From: Leishmania donovani
Lineage: Eukaryota; Euglenozoa; Kinetoplastea; Trypanosomatida; Trypanosomatidae
NCBI RefSeq assembly: GCF_000227135.1
Contig: NC_018252.1
Span: 292,635-356,634 of the forward strand
Direction: 5' to 3'
Length of the DNA stretch: 64,000 bases
The position numbers and the translations under genes are program-made. Shown piece after piece: positions 50,210 through 60,340 of this stretch (position 1 is the stretch's first letter; each line of letters opens with the position of its first letter). The notes under the pieces were generated by a model. That model saw only the letters and a list, made by a program, of their open reading frames with translations, ran no database searches and was not told the DNA's origin.

Positions 50210-51641
50210 ATGGGCATGCACACACTCTTTCTGAGCGATCGAGTTATAGACAGAGGCGCCTTCTCCCACCGCCGACTCACCCCCTCCCTCCCCTGGTCGA
50301 CATCATCCAGCGGGGGAAGAGGTGCGAAACGGCCCGCAACAACGACAAAGACCTCCTTTGCTCGGCCCTTTTCCTTCTTCACGCGTGTATGCGTGTGTGC
50401 CGCGTGGCACTTTGGGGAAAGGGACGGGGCTGTGACGCGGAGGTCGTGGCGTACGTGCATGTGGGTACCGCCCCTTAGAGAGCCGCCGGACATATCCAGT
50501 GACGAAGGGAGTCAGACAGAGACGCAGGTGGACGGTGAGGCACAACATTGGCGCAAGGTGGCCGCACACGCGCCGAGCGTGTATAGCGCCAATTCAGGGG
50601 CGAGGAAGGGATGTGGTTGATATATGAAGACACACGCACATAGACATACAGAGAGGACGGAAAAAACGAAAGCCCCTTTCTTTTCCTCCTTCTATGACTG
50701 ATGTCTTTGTGTGTAGGGTTGGCGAGAGGAGAGGGCAAGCGCCGAAGGAGGCTGTCTATGGCGCGTCTCTCGATGAGGCGCCCTCCTCCGTATTGGTTGC
50801 TTCTTTCCGCCCCCGCCCCCCCTCTCCCTCCCTTTCTCCTTCTCCTCCCCGCCACCCTCGCTGTACTATCTTCCCATATCAGACGGCCGTTGCTGCGTTC
50901 CTTCACGGCCTCCGTCTTTTCGCCTTTTGCGCAGCGGTGCGCTGACGCGGGTACCTCATCACCCGTTTTGTTTGTTGCAGATGTCTGTCCCCACCTACTG
51001 CATGCGCCCTCTTTGCTGTCGTGGGATGATGTCATTGGCCTACATGAATGGCATGCATGCGCACATCCTCACATGTGTGTGCGTGTCTGCGTTCCTCCTC
51101 CTCCGACACAATGGTTCTAGCGGCAAGCAACAACAGAAGACACACACACACAGGTGAAGGCGAACAGCAATGAAAGAGTTGCGCGCGCAGCCGTGACAGC
51201 GTGTATAATGGAGAAAGGGAAATGCTCGTGTGTTTGAAGAAGACCCGTGTCGGCGTGTATGGGGTGTAAAGGGCTGCCTTCTCTGCGCGTGTCCGTGCAC
51301 GCTTCCCCCTCCCGATCGTGCTTCCGCTACATATGTGTGCGTGTGTGCACGTATCTCTCTCTTTGCGCGAACACATACTTGCTAGATGCGGTGGCGGTCT
51401 CTACCGGCTCTCGTTTCTCTGCAGCTCGGCCGATCTCCCCTCTGATCTAATCGCTCCGCCTCATCGGCTGCTCACCGGCAATCACGTAGCCACCTTATCC
51501 CCCTTCGAAGTGAAGGTCTACGGCTGCACGCCTGCACCTCATTCACACGTGCAGGCACACGCACGCATACCAACATACAACGAGGCAAGCAGTGGGTCAC
51601 GAGGCTCTCCTGCGGCCTCTTCTTCCCCCCTCTCGCCTCCT

Positions 51642-51643
51642 AG
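51642..51643 (+). promoter_or_regulatory. Candidate spliced-leader acceptor AG for the ankyrin protein
   Basis: An uninterrupted C/T-rich tract (about 51613-51640) precedes the AG, and the ATG is 38 bases further on at 51681. Inferred from the trans-splicing consensus. Confidence 0.55.
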
Positions 51644-51680
51644 GCACTGTGAGGGCTTTGACCACTGATCAGCCTCCCTC

Positions 51681-52469
51681 ATGTCGCTAGCGCCGTCGCT
51701 CCAGCTTACGGGCCTCACGCAGGCCGTCATCCAAGGCGACCTCTCCGCCTTGATGGAGAACGTCACTCCGTCCAACGTCAACTATACAGATCCTCACTAC
51801 CGCCTATCGCTGGTGATGTGGGCCGTTGCTCTCGGTCGTCTTCCGACGACACAGCTGCTGCTCAGTCGCGGCGCCTCGCTGGCACAGGTGGACCGGCAGG
51901 GGTTCACGATCCTGCACCGTGCCGTGTGGAGTGCCGACGTGCCGGTCATTCACATGGTACTCTTCACTACCCCCATGTCGGCCCTCGCCTCTTCTGCTGA
52001 TGCCCGTGCTCGCGCCACAGGCGCATACACCCCCGCCTCCTCTTCGCCGTCGGCGTCGCCTTCGCTGCTGACGTGGCGCCCCGGCGCGCAGCGCCTCGTG
52101 AACGCCGTGCACTCAGCCACCGGGCGCACGCCGCTGATGCTGGCGGCTCTGTCTGGGCAGGTGGACGTGGTTCGCTATCTACTTGTCACCTGCGCCGCTG
52201 ATCCGTACCCGCGGGACTCGTACGGCCTCACCGCCGTGGATCTGGCGGCGCTGTGCGGGCACCTGCACATTGTGCAGCTGCTGCTGAACCTGACGGTGGC
52301 GCCGAACGGGGCCGGTGGCAACGCCTCAGACGTGTTCCCCACGACGCAGTGCAGCGCCGAGGATTACATCGAAATCGCCAAAACCATTCCGCAGCGGGAG
52401 CGTTTGTGCGCAGTCAACAAGCTTCTCAACGAGAACCTCGCCGAGGCCTCGCGCGTGGCGGCGGCATGA
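51681..52469 (+). CDS. Ankyrin-repeat protein
   Basis: This encodes 262 residues from the ATG at 51681. About four ankyrin repeats are visible. The first pair spans about 38-98, with LVMWAVALGRLPTTQLLLSR followed by GFTILHRAVWSADVPVIHMV. After a Ser/Ala/Pro-rich insertion (about 100-140), a second pair spans about 145-208, with TPLMLAALSGQVDVVRYLL and TAVDLAALCGHLHIVQLLLN. These show the canonical T/A-P-L-x-x-A-A-x-x-G-H helix-turn-helix pattern. Ankyrin repeats mediate protein-protein contacts. There is no catalytic domain, membrane segment or targeting signal. The C-terminal 40 residues are helical and may cap the stack. The partner is unknown. Confidence 0.9.
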   Translation: MSLAPSLQLTGLTQAVIQGDLSALMENVTPSNVNYTDPHYRLSLVMWAVALGRLPTTQLLLSRGASLAQVDRQGFTILHRAVWSADVPVIHMVLFTTPMSALASSADARARATGAYTPASSSPSASPSLLTWRPGAQRLVNAVHSATGRTPLMLAALSGQVDVVRYLLVTCAADPYPRDSYGLTAVDLAALCGHLHIVQLLLNLTVAPNGAGGNASDVFPTTQCSAEDYIEIAKTIPQRERLCAVNKLLNENLAEASRVAAA

Positions 52470-53076
52470 AGCAGTGCAGCGTGTAAGTGGAATGGTCCGC
52501 CTCCGATGTTTGGATGTGTGGCTAACAACGGTGCTGCTGCTGCTTCCTTGTCCCTCCCCCTCGCGCGCATCGCCATGGCCCAATCATTGTGTGTTCACGT
52601 TCGCGCGCGTGCTTCGCTTCTTCCTTTCGTTGTTTTACCGATGTCTCATAGAGCGCTTTTGTTGTCACGTCTCCTCTCAATATGATAAGCCCACCCATGT
52701 GCGCCGACACACTTGCTGCGTGTAGACTCATGCTTGACCTGGGGCCTGTCTACCACCCCTCAGCTCTCTATCCCTCTCCGTCTGCGTGCCCTCCTGTAGC
52801 GCCAAGGTCTGCCGTGTTGCCCACCCACCCCATGCGCAAAGCCGAGAAGGTGGACATGCACACACGCGCACACACACGCACATAAAGACACCCACTATGC
52901 TTCCTTTTCTCCCCCAAACCGCGTGGACATACTGGATCCTCGACTTGCTTGCATACTCTCCCCCCCCCACCCATCCACCCTCCTCTCACTCGTCATCGAC
53001 CTTTGTCTTCGCACTCTCGCTACTGTCGCCGCTCATCCCTGCAGATCACTTGCGTTGTGCCTCGTGGCAAGCACGC
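52470..53076. other. Intergenic / UTR region
   Basis: No gene. A C-rich stretch lies at 52960-53000, and a pyrimidine-rich run to 53040 ends in CTGCAG, with AG at 53043-53044, just ahead of the next ATG. Confidence 0.55.
53043..53044 (+). promoter_or_regulatory. Candidate spliced-leader acceptor AG for the 590-residue hypothetical protein
   Basis: The AG ends the stretch CTCATCCCTGCAG and leaves a 5' UTR of about 32 nt before the ATG at 53077, which supports that start over the longer open frame. Confidence 0.5.
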
Positions 53077-54849
53077 ATGGAGAGCGGCGCCGTCTCCAGC
53101 GAAGGCCGTGTCGACAAAGTCGATCGCGGGAGCATCGCGAGTCCTCTGCCGTTCTTGAGTGCGACTATGCCAGAGCAGCAGAAAGCGACGGCAGCCCTCA
53201 TCGACGCACCTGACGACATAGACTCGCTGGCAGAAGAATTGGAGAACGCGACACACTCGCCGACGACGATGACCGCGGCGAGCACGCCGGCAACAGGCCC
53301 GAAGGTCAAAGGAAGCGCCAGAAGCAAGAAGAAGCGGGGCGCCACCGCCCCACGGGGGACAGCGGGGCGCAAAGTGAGGCCAGAGTCGGCTGAAGAGTCT
53401 ACCCTGGTGGCAGCCATAACAGCGCGATCCGCGGAGCACGGCACCACCGGCACCCGCAGCAGCAGCCGAGACGAGTCCGATGGACTGAGCGAACGGAGAG
53501 ACGAGACGCGACGAGGGAGTGAAGGGCCAGAGCGAAACCTGTCGACCGTGGAAGGCGTGCTGGCGTGCCGCACCAAGACGGAAAAAGCGGAGGGCACCGC
53601 AGCACTGCAGCAAGAGAAGCCGCGCCCTGACGGGGCCAGCGACACGGCAGCGAGCAAGCTTGAGGGGTCTGAGGAGCTGCTCGGTGATGCACGCCTCCAC
53701 GAGGTTCGCGGCAGTCGGTCTCGCTCGCACTCCACGGCGCCACACACCCCGGCGGTACTGAACCCCGCCTTTGCGTCGTCGCTGTCTGCACTCGGTGCCA
53801 AGCAGGAAGAGGAGGAGGTGTGGGAGGTGGCGGTGCAGGCGGCCATCGATGCCCAGGAGCGCCAGCTGCGCCACACCCTACTTAGCGTTTTCCCCCCTGA
53901 GCTACTCCAGGGCGCCGAATGGGAGCGGTGTCTCGCCAAAGAGTGGGACCTCCGGAGTGGCACCGAAGCCGCTGTCGCGAGGAACGTAAAGGATGCGCCA
54001 TCCCAGCCTGTGCGCACCGCTCCAACGCCGTTTCTGTCCTCTTCCCTGCCCCACCGCCTCAGCCCCGAGCCACTCCTGCCGCTGCTGAAGGCACTGTGCG
54101 AGGACAAAGCATATGTACACGGCGCGTGGTGCCGCTACGAGGACGACCTTGCCGTCCGCCGCACCCAGAACAGCATCCAGCGCAAGCGGCAGCGCAACTC
54201 ATTCAACAAGGGTGGTCGCAAAGCCTCCTCGAGCGGGCCAACCGCTGCAGCACGGCGTCGAGATGGCGACGGCGACGACGACGATAGTAGCGCTGGTGAG
54301 GACAACGCTGCCGATGAAGACGAGCTCCAGCCCCCAGAATCTCATTGGGTGGAGGCGCCGCCCGCCTTCACGGGCGGCCCGCGGCCGTTCCCGACGAGTG
54401 CCACTCACCTCGCGCCTGACAGCGCTGTCATCGGTGGATTCCAGTGGACACCGTGGCGCTTCTACCGAGAAAAGCGGCGGCGCAGCTCGCGACGGCCAAC
54501 GGCCAGTGACGCGTCCCCCGCCTCAGCGAGGTCTGTAACCGCGGCCAGTGCCGCTCAGCCGGACCTCTTCTCCGCTGTCTCCAGCAGCGCACCTGTCAGC
54601 AGTGGTGGCGTACCCTCTCTCGCCTGCTCCGAGGTGCCCTCTCTGCCAGTTCTTCAAGTAGAGGCGCACGTACCGGAAAGCGCGGTGGCTGTCGTGCCTC
54701 CGATGACGCCGGAGGAGCGAAAAGGGTACGCACGCTACGTGATGAGCAGCGGGAAGCTGCGCCACGACTGCCGCGATCCATACGCCTTTCTCGTTTCGCG
54801 TGCGAAGGAGATGCGCATCCAGTGGAAGCGCCAGCATCCGATGGACTGA
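53077..54849 (+). CDS. Conserved hypothetical protein, charged and mostly disordered
   Basis: This encodes 590 residues from the ATG at 53077. The N-terminal 240 residues are low complexity, with a Lys/Arg-rich patch at about 70-90 (KGSARSKKKRGA) that could be a nuclear localisation signal. Folded segments are probable at about 248-295 (EVAVQAAIDAQERQLRHTLL) and 330-372 (PLLPLLKALCEDKAYVHGAW). A second basic patch (about 365-390) is followed by an Asp/Glu-rich run at about 397-417, then an aromatic stretch (GGFQWTPWRFYREKRRRSSR) at about 450-470. The last 45 residues (EERKGYARYVMSSGKLRHDC and onward) are helical and look conserved. I do not recognise the family. The alternating basic and acidic patches would suit a nuclear or RNA-associated protein, but that is weak inference. 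Confidence 0.8.
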   Translation: MESGAVSSEGRVDKVDRGSIASPLPFLSATMPEQQKATAALIDAPDDIDSLAEELENATHSPTTMTAASTPATGPKVKGSARSKKKRGATAPRGTAGRKVRPESAEESTLVAAITARSAEHGTTGTRSSSRDESDGLSERRDETRRGSEGPERNLSTVEGVLACRTKTEKAEGTAALQQEKPRPDGASDTAASKLEGSEELLGDARLHEVRGSRSRSHSTAPHTPAVLNPAFASSLSALGAKQEEEEVWEVAVQAAIDAQERQLRHTLLSVFPPELLQGAEWERCLAKEWDLRSGTEAAVARNVKDAPSQPVRTAPTPFLSSSLPHRLSPEPLLPLLKALCEDKAYVHGAWCRYEDDLAVRRTQNSIQRKRQRNSFNKGGRKASSSGPTAAARRRDGDGDDDDSSAGEDNAADEDELQPPESHWVEAPPAFTGGPRPFPTSATHLAPDSAVIGGFQWTPWRFYREKRRRSSRRPTASDASPASARSVTAASAAQPDLFSAVSSSAPVSSGGVPSLACSEVPSLPVLQVEAHVPESAVAVVPPMTPEERKGYARYVMSSGKLRHDCRDPYAFLVSRAKEMRIQWKRQHPMD

Positions 54850-55044
54850 AACACGTGTGCGTGCCTACGCAACGCTAAAAGCGGGTTGGAGATGCAGCCG
54901 GGGCAGTGAAGCGCGGCATGCGAGTAAGCCCCATTCACACAACATCCATGGCTGCCGACAGTGCACCTCTGTGGGTGTGTGCGTGTTGAGCGATGCAGCG
55001 GCGTGCCTGCTTCTACTTGTATCAGTCCCCACCACCACCACCGC

Positions 55045-55075
<31 letters not shown>

Positions 55076-55605
55076 CCGACTCTCTCCTACCGACGTTTTT
55101 CCTGCTGCATGTGTGTGTGTGTGTGAGTCCGCGTGTGTGTTGTGAAGAAGCGGAAGTGCCGTCGCCACGGTGACAGATCGCGGCCGTCGGTGAGGGCACG
55201 ACGGAAGGAAGCAAAGGAGAGGAAGGGCCGCGCCGTCTACAATTTGTCTCCGGAGGCGCCCCCACTTTTGTGTGTGACCGCCGCTTCGATGTAGTACAGT
55301 TCTGCTTCACCGCCACCGTCACCACCACCCGTCCGTCCTCCTCTCTTTCGTGTCTACCATCCTCACTCACACGGACGATTGCCGCCGCTGCTGCTGCTGC
55401 TGAGCTTCTTCCCGCTCTCCACCGAGGTGCATGTCTCGTGTGCGTGTGTGTGTGTGCATGTGTGTGTGTGTGTGTGTTTCGGAACGAAGTCGTCTGGCCG
55501 CATCTCAACAGCAGGAGAGGGAGAGCAAACGGAGAAGCGCATCTTGTGAACGAACTTATTGGTTCCTGTCTTGCCCCTCCTTTCTCTCCGTTACTCGCAC
55601 ACAAG
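54850..55605. other. Intergenic / UTR region with a long (CA)n tract
   Basis: No gene. A (CA)n tract lies at 55046-55072 and (GT)n tracts at 55109-55125 and 55440-55480. A short run of GCT/GCC repeats lies at 55381-55402. The open frame extending upstream of 55606 crosses these repeats and is read as UTR. Confidence 0.6.
55046..55072. repeat. (CA)n microsatellite
   Basis: Alternating C and A over about 27 bases, the longest uninterrupted CA tract I noticed. It lies in gene-free sequence. Confidence 0.85.
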
Positions 55606-56929
55606 ATGAGCTCCGCTGCTGTCCAGGTCTCCGCCACCGCAGAGGCGAGTGCGCAATCGGTGCCGCTCTTGATCACGTGCCTGCACGCGTCTGCTTTCTC
55701 CGCCCCTCTCGCAGAGGAGCGTCGAGCCTTCGACATCATCGAGAGGCTTCTCTCTAACCGCTTGCAGCACCCGACTGAGCCGCGCTACACATCGTTCTCT
55801 GCCACAAGCGCAGCGTGGGTCAACGGCGTTGCCCCGCTCGTCTACATGTTTCGGTTAGCCGCATGGATGGGGTGCGCAGTGACAGCAGAGGGCACTCGTT
55901 ACGTATTCTTTGAAGGTCTCGGTGAAACGCACGCGCCCGGGCCAAGCAATGATGCGGAAGGCCGGCGGCAACGGCATGGCCAGCAGCAGATTGCGGATCG
56001 CCTCGATGAGCTTCGTTGCGTCGCCTCCGTATGGGATACATCGGTCGCGGAGAGTTCTGCCGATGCCTCGAGGCGCTATCAAGACGCTCATCAGCAGCTG
56101 CTCCAGCTTTTTCAGTCGGCCCAAGGCTTCACCGACCGAGAGGAGGTGTGGGCGCGGCACACCAACTGCCTGCAGCTTCACCGTCTCCTCGCCTGCGCGC
56201 CTGACGTGGGGCGGCAAGAGGGGACGACGTCCTCTCAGGCAACTTCGGATGTGCTACAGAGAGTGCGCCGCCGCATCGACGGCACGCGCGCAGCGAGAGC
56301 TCGATCGCTTTTTAAGTGCGCCCGATTCGATGCCCTCGACGAACGCGCAGGGCGCGCGCATGGCGCGAGCGCTGTCGGTCCCTGGCACACAGCACGGTCG
56401 CCGTGGCGAAGGCGAAGCCCGTGCGACGTGCCTGGCGGATGACTCTCTCCGATGGCTGCTCTCTCACGCTTCGCTGTGCGAGTGCCACCGTATGTGCGAA
56501 AACGTGGCTGCCGAGTCTGCCAGCAGCTCTGTGGGAAGCAGGGAGAGTATGGCTACGGCCGTCTCGCTGGTTCCCGGCTTCTCTGCCGCAGTTGCGGTGC
56601 GACTTCGTCAGCGAGCGCAGCTGGAGCAGCACCAGGGCTACCTCGACGCAACAGGCCCCGCGTATCGACGGCTGGGCCATGAGGAGCGTCACCGCGGTGA
56701 GAGCCTTATTATGAGTATTACCGCCCTCCTCGGGCAAAGCTCGGAGGTGACGGAAGCTCAGGGGATGGTGCGCCACGACCGGCACGAGGCGCGTCGGCTG
56801 ATGGGCAACTTCTGCCAAGACGGCGACCTTGTGAAGCTCTACGTGTTGGAGAAGTACGCAGCGGAGCTGGAGGAGGCGAAGCTGCTGCACAGGAAGCCGC
56901 TTGTCTACGCTGCGTTGTGCGAGCGGTAA
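55606..56929 (+). CDS. Conserved hypothetical protein interrupted by a frameshift
   Basis: Two overlapping frames together read as one protein of about 440 residues. Frame 1, from the ATG at 55606, looks protein-like (PLLITCLHASAFSAPLAEER, APLVYMFRLAAWMGCAVTAE) up to about VLQRVRRRIDGTR. From about 56285 the plausible protein continues in the next frame (AQRELDRFLSAPDSM) and runs to the stop at 56929, ending in a helical, charged segment (LVKLYVLEKYAAELEEAKLL). Frame 1 beyond 56300 and frame 2 before 56280 both read as low-complexity shadows. The switch lies in the short CG repeat at about 56284-56290 and would be explained by a missing CG dinucleotide. This could be a sequencing or assembly error or a real pseudogene. 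I do not recognise the family. Confidence 0.7.
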
Positions 56930-57885
56930 ATCAGATAACAAGTCGCAAGCAGACGCTCACAGTAAGTCATCAGGGTTCTCTCAAGTACGTGCTGCTTTTT
57001 TTTTTTTTGCGGCGTGTGGCATTGCCGCCCTCCTGCTTACTCGCCTTCATCGACGCGGCTGGCGCGGTGGCAGTCGCGTAGCTGCAGGGTAACTCGCCTT
57101 TACGCGTTCGCTCATCCAGGCGTACGCGCACAAGGATTCCACGCGCCGCACCGGTGTGTGCAGTGACGCTGAACATGCGTGCGCTGATGAAGAGACACTT
57201 CATTGGGCAACAACCGCGAAACCGGATCGAAAACGAATGCGCCGCGATGCCTCCGCCACCTTCAGGCACGTCTGCCAGAGATGTCGTCAAAGCATGCCCC
57301 ACCATACACACGTTCAGCTGCACTCTGTCCCCTCCCCTCCCCCGCGCACACGCACACGCACGCGCGCAGAGAACCGTACAGAGCTTTGAGCGGCATCCAG
57401 GCGCGACCCCCACCCCCCACCCCCCACCACACACACACACACCCTCCACACACAAACACCACCCCGCATCTCTGCTCAACGGCGGCTTCGCTGCCAAGCA
57501 CACCGACACGTGCAAGGCCTGGGCAATAAGAGAAGATTACGCACAAAGAGCCAAGCCCAATCGAGTGGAGCGAGAGGGCCGCGGCTGCAGCGCAGGAGAT
57601 CAAGGTACACAGCACACAGCGGCGCATTCAAAAAGGGGAGGAAGGGGTAGCACAAGCAGACGTCAAGGTTACTCTTCCGTTCGCGCGTGTCTCTGTGCGC
57701 ATGAAGAGAGCGGCAGACAAGTTAGGGTACCTGCGACGTAGACACGGCACAGGCAGCCAACGGCAGAGGATCGTCACAAGGGCAGTGGGCACTCCTTGTG
57801 AGAACCCAAGTGGCGCTTCCACTTGCACGATAGCAGAAGTTCTCCTCCCCATATAGACATACACACCGACGTGTCTGGTCGCCAT
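56930..57885. other. Intergenic / UTR region
   Basis: No gene. A T-run at 56995-57008 and a CA tract at 57428-57442 are present. A short pyrimidine-rich stretch at 57840-57850 is followed by AG at 57855-57856, a possible acceptor for gamma-tubulin. Confidence 0.55.
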
Positions 57886-59229
57886 ATGCCTCGCGAGATC
57901 ATCACCATTCAAGCCGGCCAGTGCGGCAACCAGGTAGGCAGCGAGTTCTGGCGGCAGCTCTGCCTCGAGCACGGCATCCGACTCGACGGCGTCGTGGAGC
58001 CGTACGCCGTCGGCGGTGAGGATCGCAAAGATGTTTTTTTCTATCAAGCCGACGACGACCACTACGTGCCGCGTGCGTTGCTCGTGGACCTTGAGCCGCG
58101 CGTGATCAACGCGGTGCAGCGCGGCTCGATGCAGAAGCTCTTCAACAGCGAGAACATCTTCATTCACAAGGAAGGCGGTGGCGCCGGCAACAACTGGTCT
58201 CACGGCTACGAGCTGGGCGACCAGGTGCAGGAGACGCTCTTCGACATGATCGAGCGAGAGGCCGAGAACAGCGACAGCCTCGAGGGATTCGTTCTTACTC
58301 ACTCCATTGCAGGCGGTACGGGAAGCGGCATGGGCAGCTACCTGCTGGAGAACTTGAACGATAAGTTCCCAAAGAAGCTCATCCAGACGTACAGCGTCTT
58401 CCCGAACCAGTCGCGTGGCGGCGAGAGCGACGTCATTGTCCAGCCGTACAACAGCCTACTAGCCGTGAAGCGGCTCACGCTGCACGCCGACTGCGTTGTC
58501 GTCCTCGACAACACCGCACTGAACCGTATCGTCACCGACAACCTCCACATCGCCTCCCCCACGGTGGAACAGATGAACGGGCTCGTCAGCACCGTCATGG
58601 CCGCCTCGACGGCGACGCTGCGCTACCCGGGCTACATGAACAACGACTTGATGAGCATGCTCGCCTCGCTCATCCCGACGCCGCGGTGCCACTTTGTGTG
58701 CACCGGATACACCCCGACCACCCTCGACACCTCGAACATTCAGTCCTCGGTGCGCAAGACGTCCGTGCACGACGTGATGCGTCGACTGCTGATGCCGAAG
58801 AACATGATGGTGTCGACATCCATGAAGAGCGGCTGCTACATCTCTCTCCTAAACCTCATCCAGGGTGACGTCGACCCGGCACAGGTGCACCGCTCCCTCG
58901 AGCGGATTCGCGAGCGGTCACCGACGTTCATTCCGTGGGGGCCGGCCTCAATCCAGGTCATCCTGTCAAAGAAGTCGCCGTACGTGGACACGCGGCACCG
59001 GGTGAGCGGCCTCGTAATGGCGAACCACACGAGCATCCACACCCTCTTTCACCGCACACTGAAGCAGTTTGACATGCTGTTCGGCCGCGGCGTCTTCCTC
59101 GATCAGTACCGAAAGTATGGGCCGACCAAGGACAACCTGGACGAGTTCAGCGACGCGAGGGACGTCGTGGAGAGTTTGGTGGCGGAGTACAAGGCGTGTG
59201 AGAGCTCCGACTACATCCGCAACTTCTGA
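57886..59229 (+). CDS. Gamma-tubulin
   Basis: This encodes 447 residues from the ATG at 57886, the usual gamma-tubulin length. It opens MPREIITIQAGQCGNQVG, as gamma-tubulins do; alpha and beta open MREC/MREI without the extra Pro. It carries the tubulin GTP-binding signature GGTGSG at 143-148, the acidic and Asn-rich nucleotide loops (EGGGAGNNWSHGY), and gamma-specific stretches such as YPGYMNNDLMSMLASLIPTP. Gamma-tubulin sits in gamma-TuSC/gamma-TuRC at basal bodies and spindle poles and nucleates microtubules; in trypanosomatids it is also needed for the central pair of the flagellum. There is no premature stop and the C-terminus is intact (SDYIRNF). Confidence 0.97.
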   Translation: MPREIITIQAGQCGNQVGSEFWRQLCLEHGIRLDGVVEPYAVGGEDRKDVFFYQADDDHYVPRALLVDLEPRVINAVQRGSMQKLFNSENIFIHKEGGGAGNNWSHGYELGDQVQETLFDMIEREAENSDSLEGFVLTHSIAGGTGSGMGSYLLENLNDKFPKKLIQTYSVFPNQSRGGESDVIVQPYNSLLAVKRLTLHADCVVVLDNTALNRIVTDNLHIASPTVEQMNGLVSTVMAASTATLRYPGYMNNDLMSMLASLIPTPRCHFVCTGYTPTTLDTSNIQSSVRKTSVHDVMRRLLMPKNMMVSTSMKSGCYISLLNLIQGDVDPAQVHRSLERIRERSPTFIPWGPASIQVILSKKSPYVDTRHRVSGLVMANHTSIHTLFHRTLKQFDMLFGRGVFLDQYRKYGPTKDNLDEFSDARDVVESLVAEYKACESSDYIRNF

Positions 59230-60340
59230 GTAGTGCAACAGCTGCGGCCCGGCGTTTTACCGTGTTCTCCTGTCGCCCATCTCTCTCCATCTCCCTCTCT
59301 CCGAAAGTCTGCGCCGTGGACAGGACCGCACAGCGTCTCATCGACTGGCCTCTCCCTTCCCTCACCACCTCCCATGCGCATAGACGCGGCCACGCACCTC
59401 CTCTCTCGCGCACGCGCGCAAGTCCTGCTGCGCTGTCAACACGCATGCGTGTATACCGTGGGTGAACGCGCGTGTGGCTGTCGGTCTTTTGAAAGGCTAT
59501 AGACAAAATACGGCGATGATGACGGATGTGCTTGTTGCACCCTCTCTCCATGCCTCCGCCCTATGTGTGTGTGTGTGTGTGTGTGTGTCTGTGCCTGTGT
59601 CTGTGTCTGTGTGTTGGACAAGATTCAGGCATGTCGGGGCAGTGTGCAGTGTTGTGCTCGTATACGTATGTGTGTGTCTCTATAGCCATATGTGTGCAGA
59701 AGTCGATGCCAACGCCCTTCCCTTGCGGTCGCGTTTCCGTTTTTTTCGTTGTCTGGGCAATCGGTGACCTAAGATCTGCAAAACCTCTCGCCCGGCGTGC
59801 GTCGACCTGCCTGGGGAGCCTGTATGCACTATGCTCATCAGCATCCTCCTCTCTCCCTCTCCGACCACCATTACCACCATCACCCATCATGTCCCTTGCC
59901 TTACTCCTATCCCGTGAAACACCACCGAAGGACACGAGGAGGCGCACCGTCAGCTGAGGTCTCTGTGTGTGTGTAAGTGCTTTTATTCTGCATGAGCACA
60001 TACGCAGGCACTTGTGTGGATGTGCACCGACGTCGAGAAGTGCGCCCCGCTCCCTCCTCAGCAACAACAAGATCGCATTGTCGTTCCGTCTGGTCGCTTC
60101 GCCGCTACAGCCGTGCCCGATGGCTGTCTTGAGTGCACGCCCGTCGCCGAGCGCTGCGTTCCTTCCTCCCTCCTCCATCCCATACACGGGCAACCACTAG
60201 AGACCCCCGCGCACCGCTATACAGGCGCGCACGTCCGTTGAAAGAAAAGGGAGCACGCACATATACGCATAGAGATTTTTGAAAAGACGTTGGTTAGACA
60301 AGGCAGGAGGTGAGGGGGGAAGGGGAAAAGGGGTTGGTTC
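59230..60340. other. Intergenic / UTR region
   Basis: No gene. A (GT)n tract lies at 59565-59612. A pyrimidine-rich run at about 60160-60185 followed by AG at 60199-60200 is a possible acceptor for the last gene. Confidence 0.55.

Larger units (their letters stand above)
49813..51680. other. Gene-free intergenic region (about 1.9 kb)
   Basis: No gene. It contains a (CA)/(TA) composite repeat at about 50173-50209 and several pyrimidine-rich runs. The last of these (about 51613-51640) ends in CCTAG, with AG at 51642-51643, a likely acceptor for the ankyrin gene. Confidence 0.6.

Noticed and set aside
53046..54107. Minus-strand frame of 353 codons opposite the 590-residue hypothetical protein
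   Set aside because: It mirrors the codon bias of the sense gene and reads as Ser/Arg/Ala-rich low complexity.
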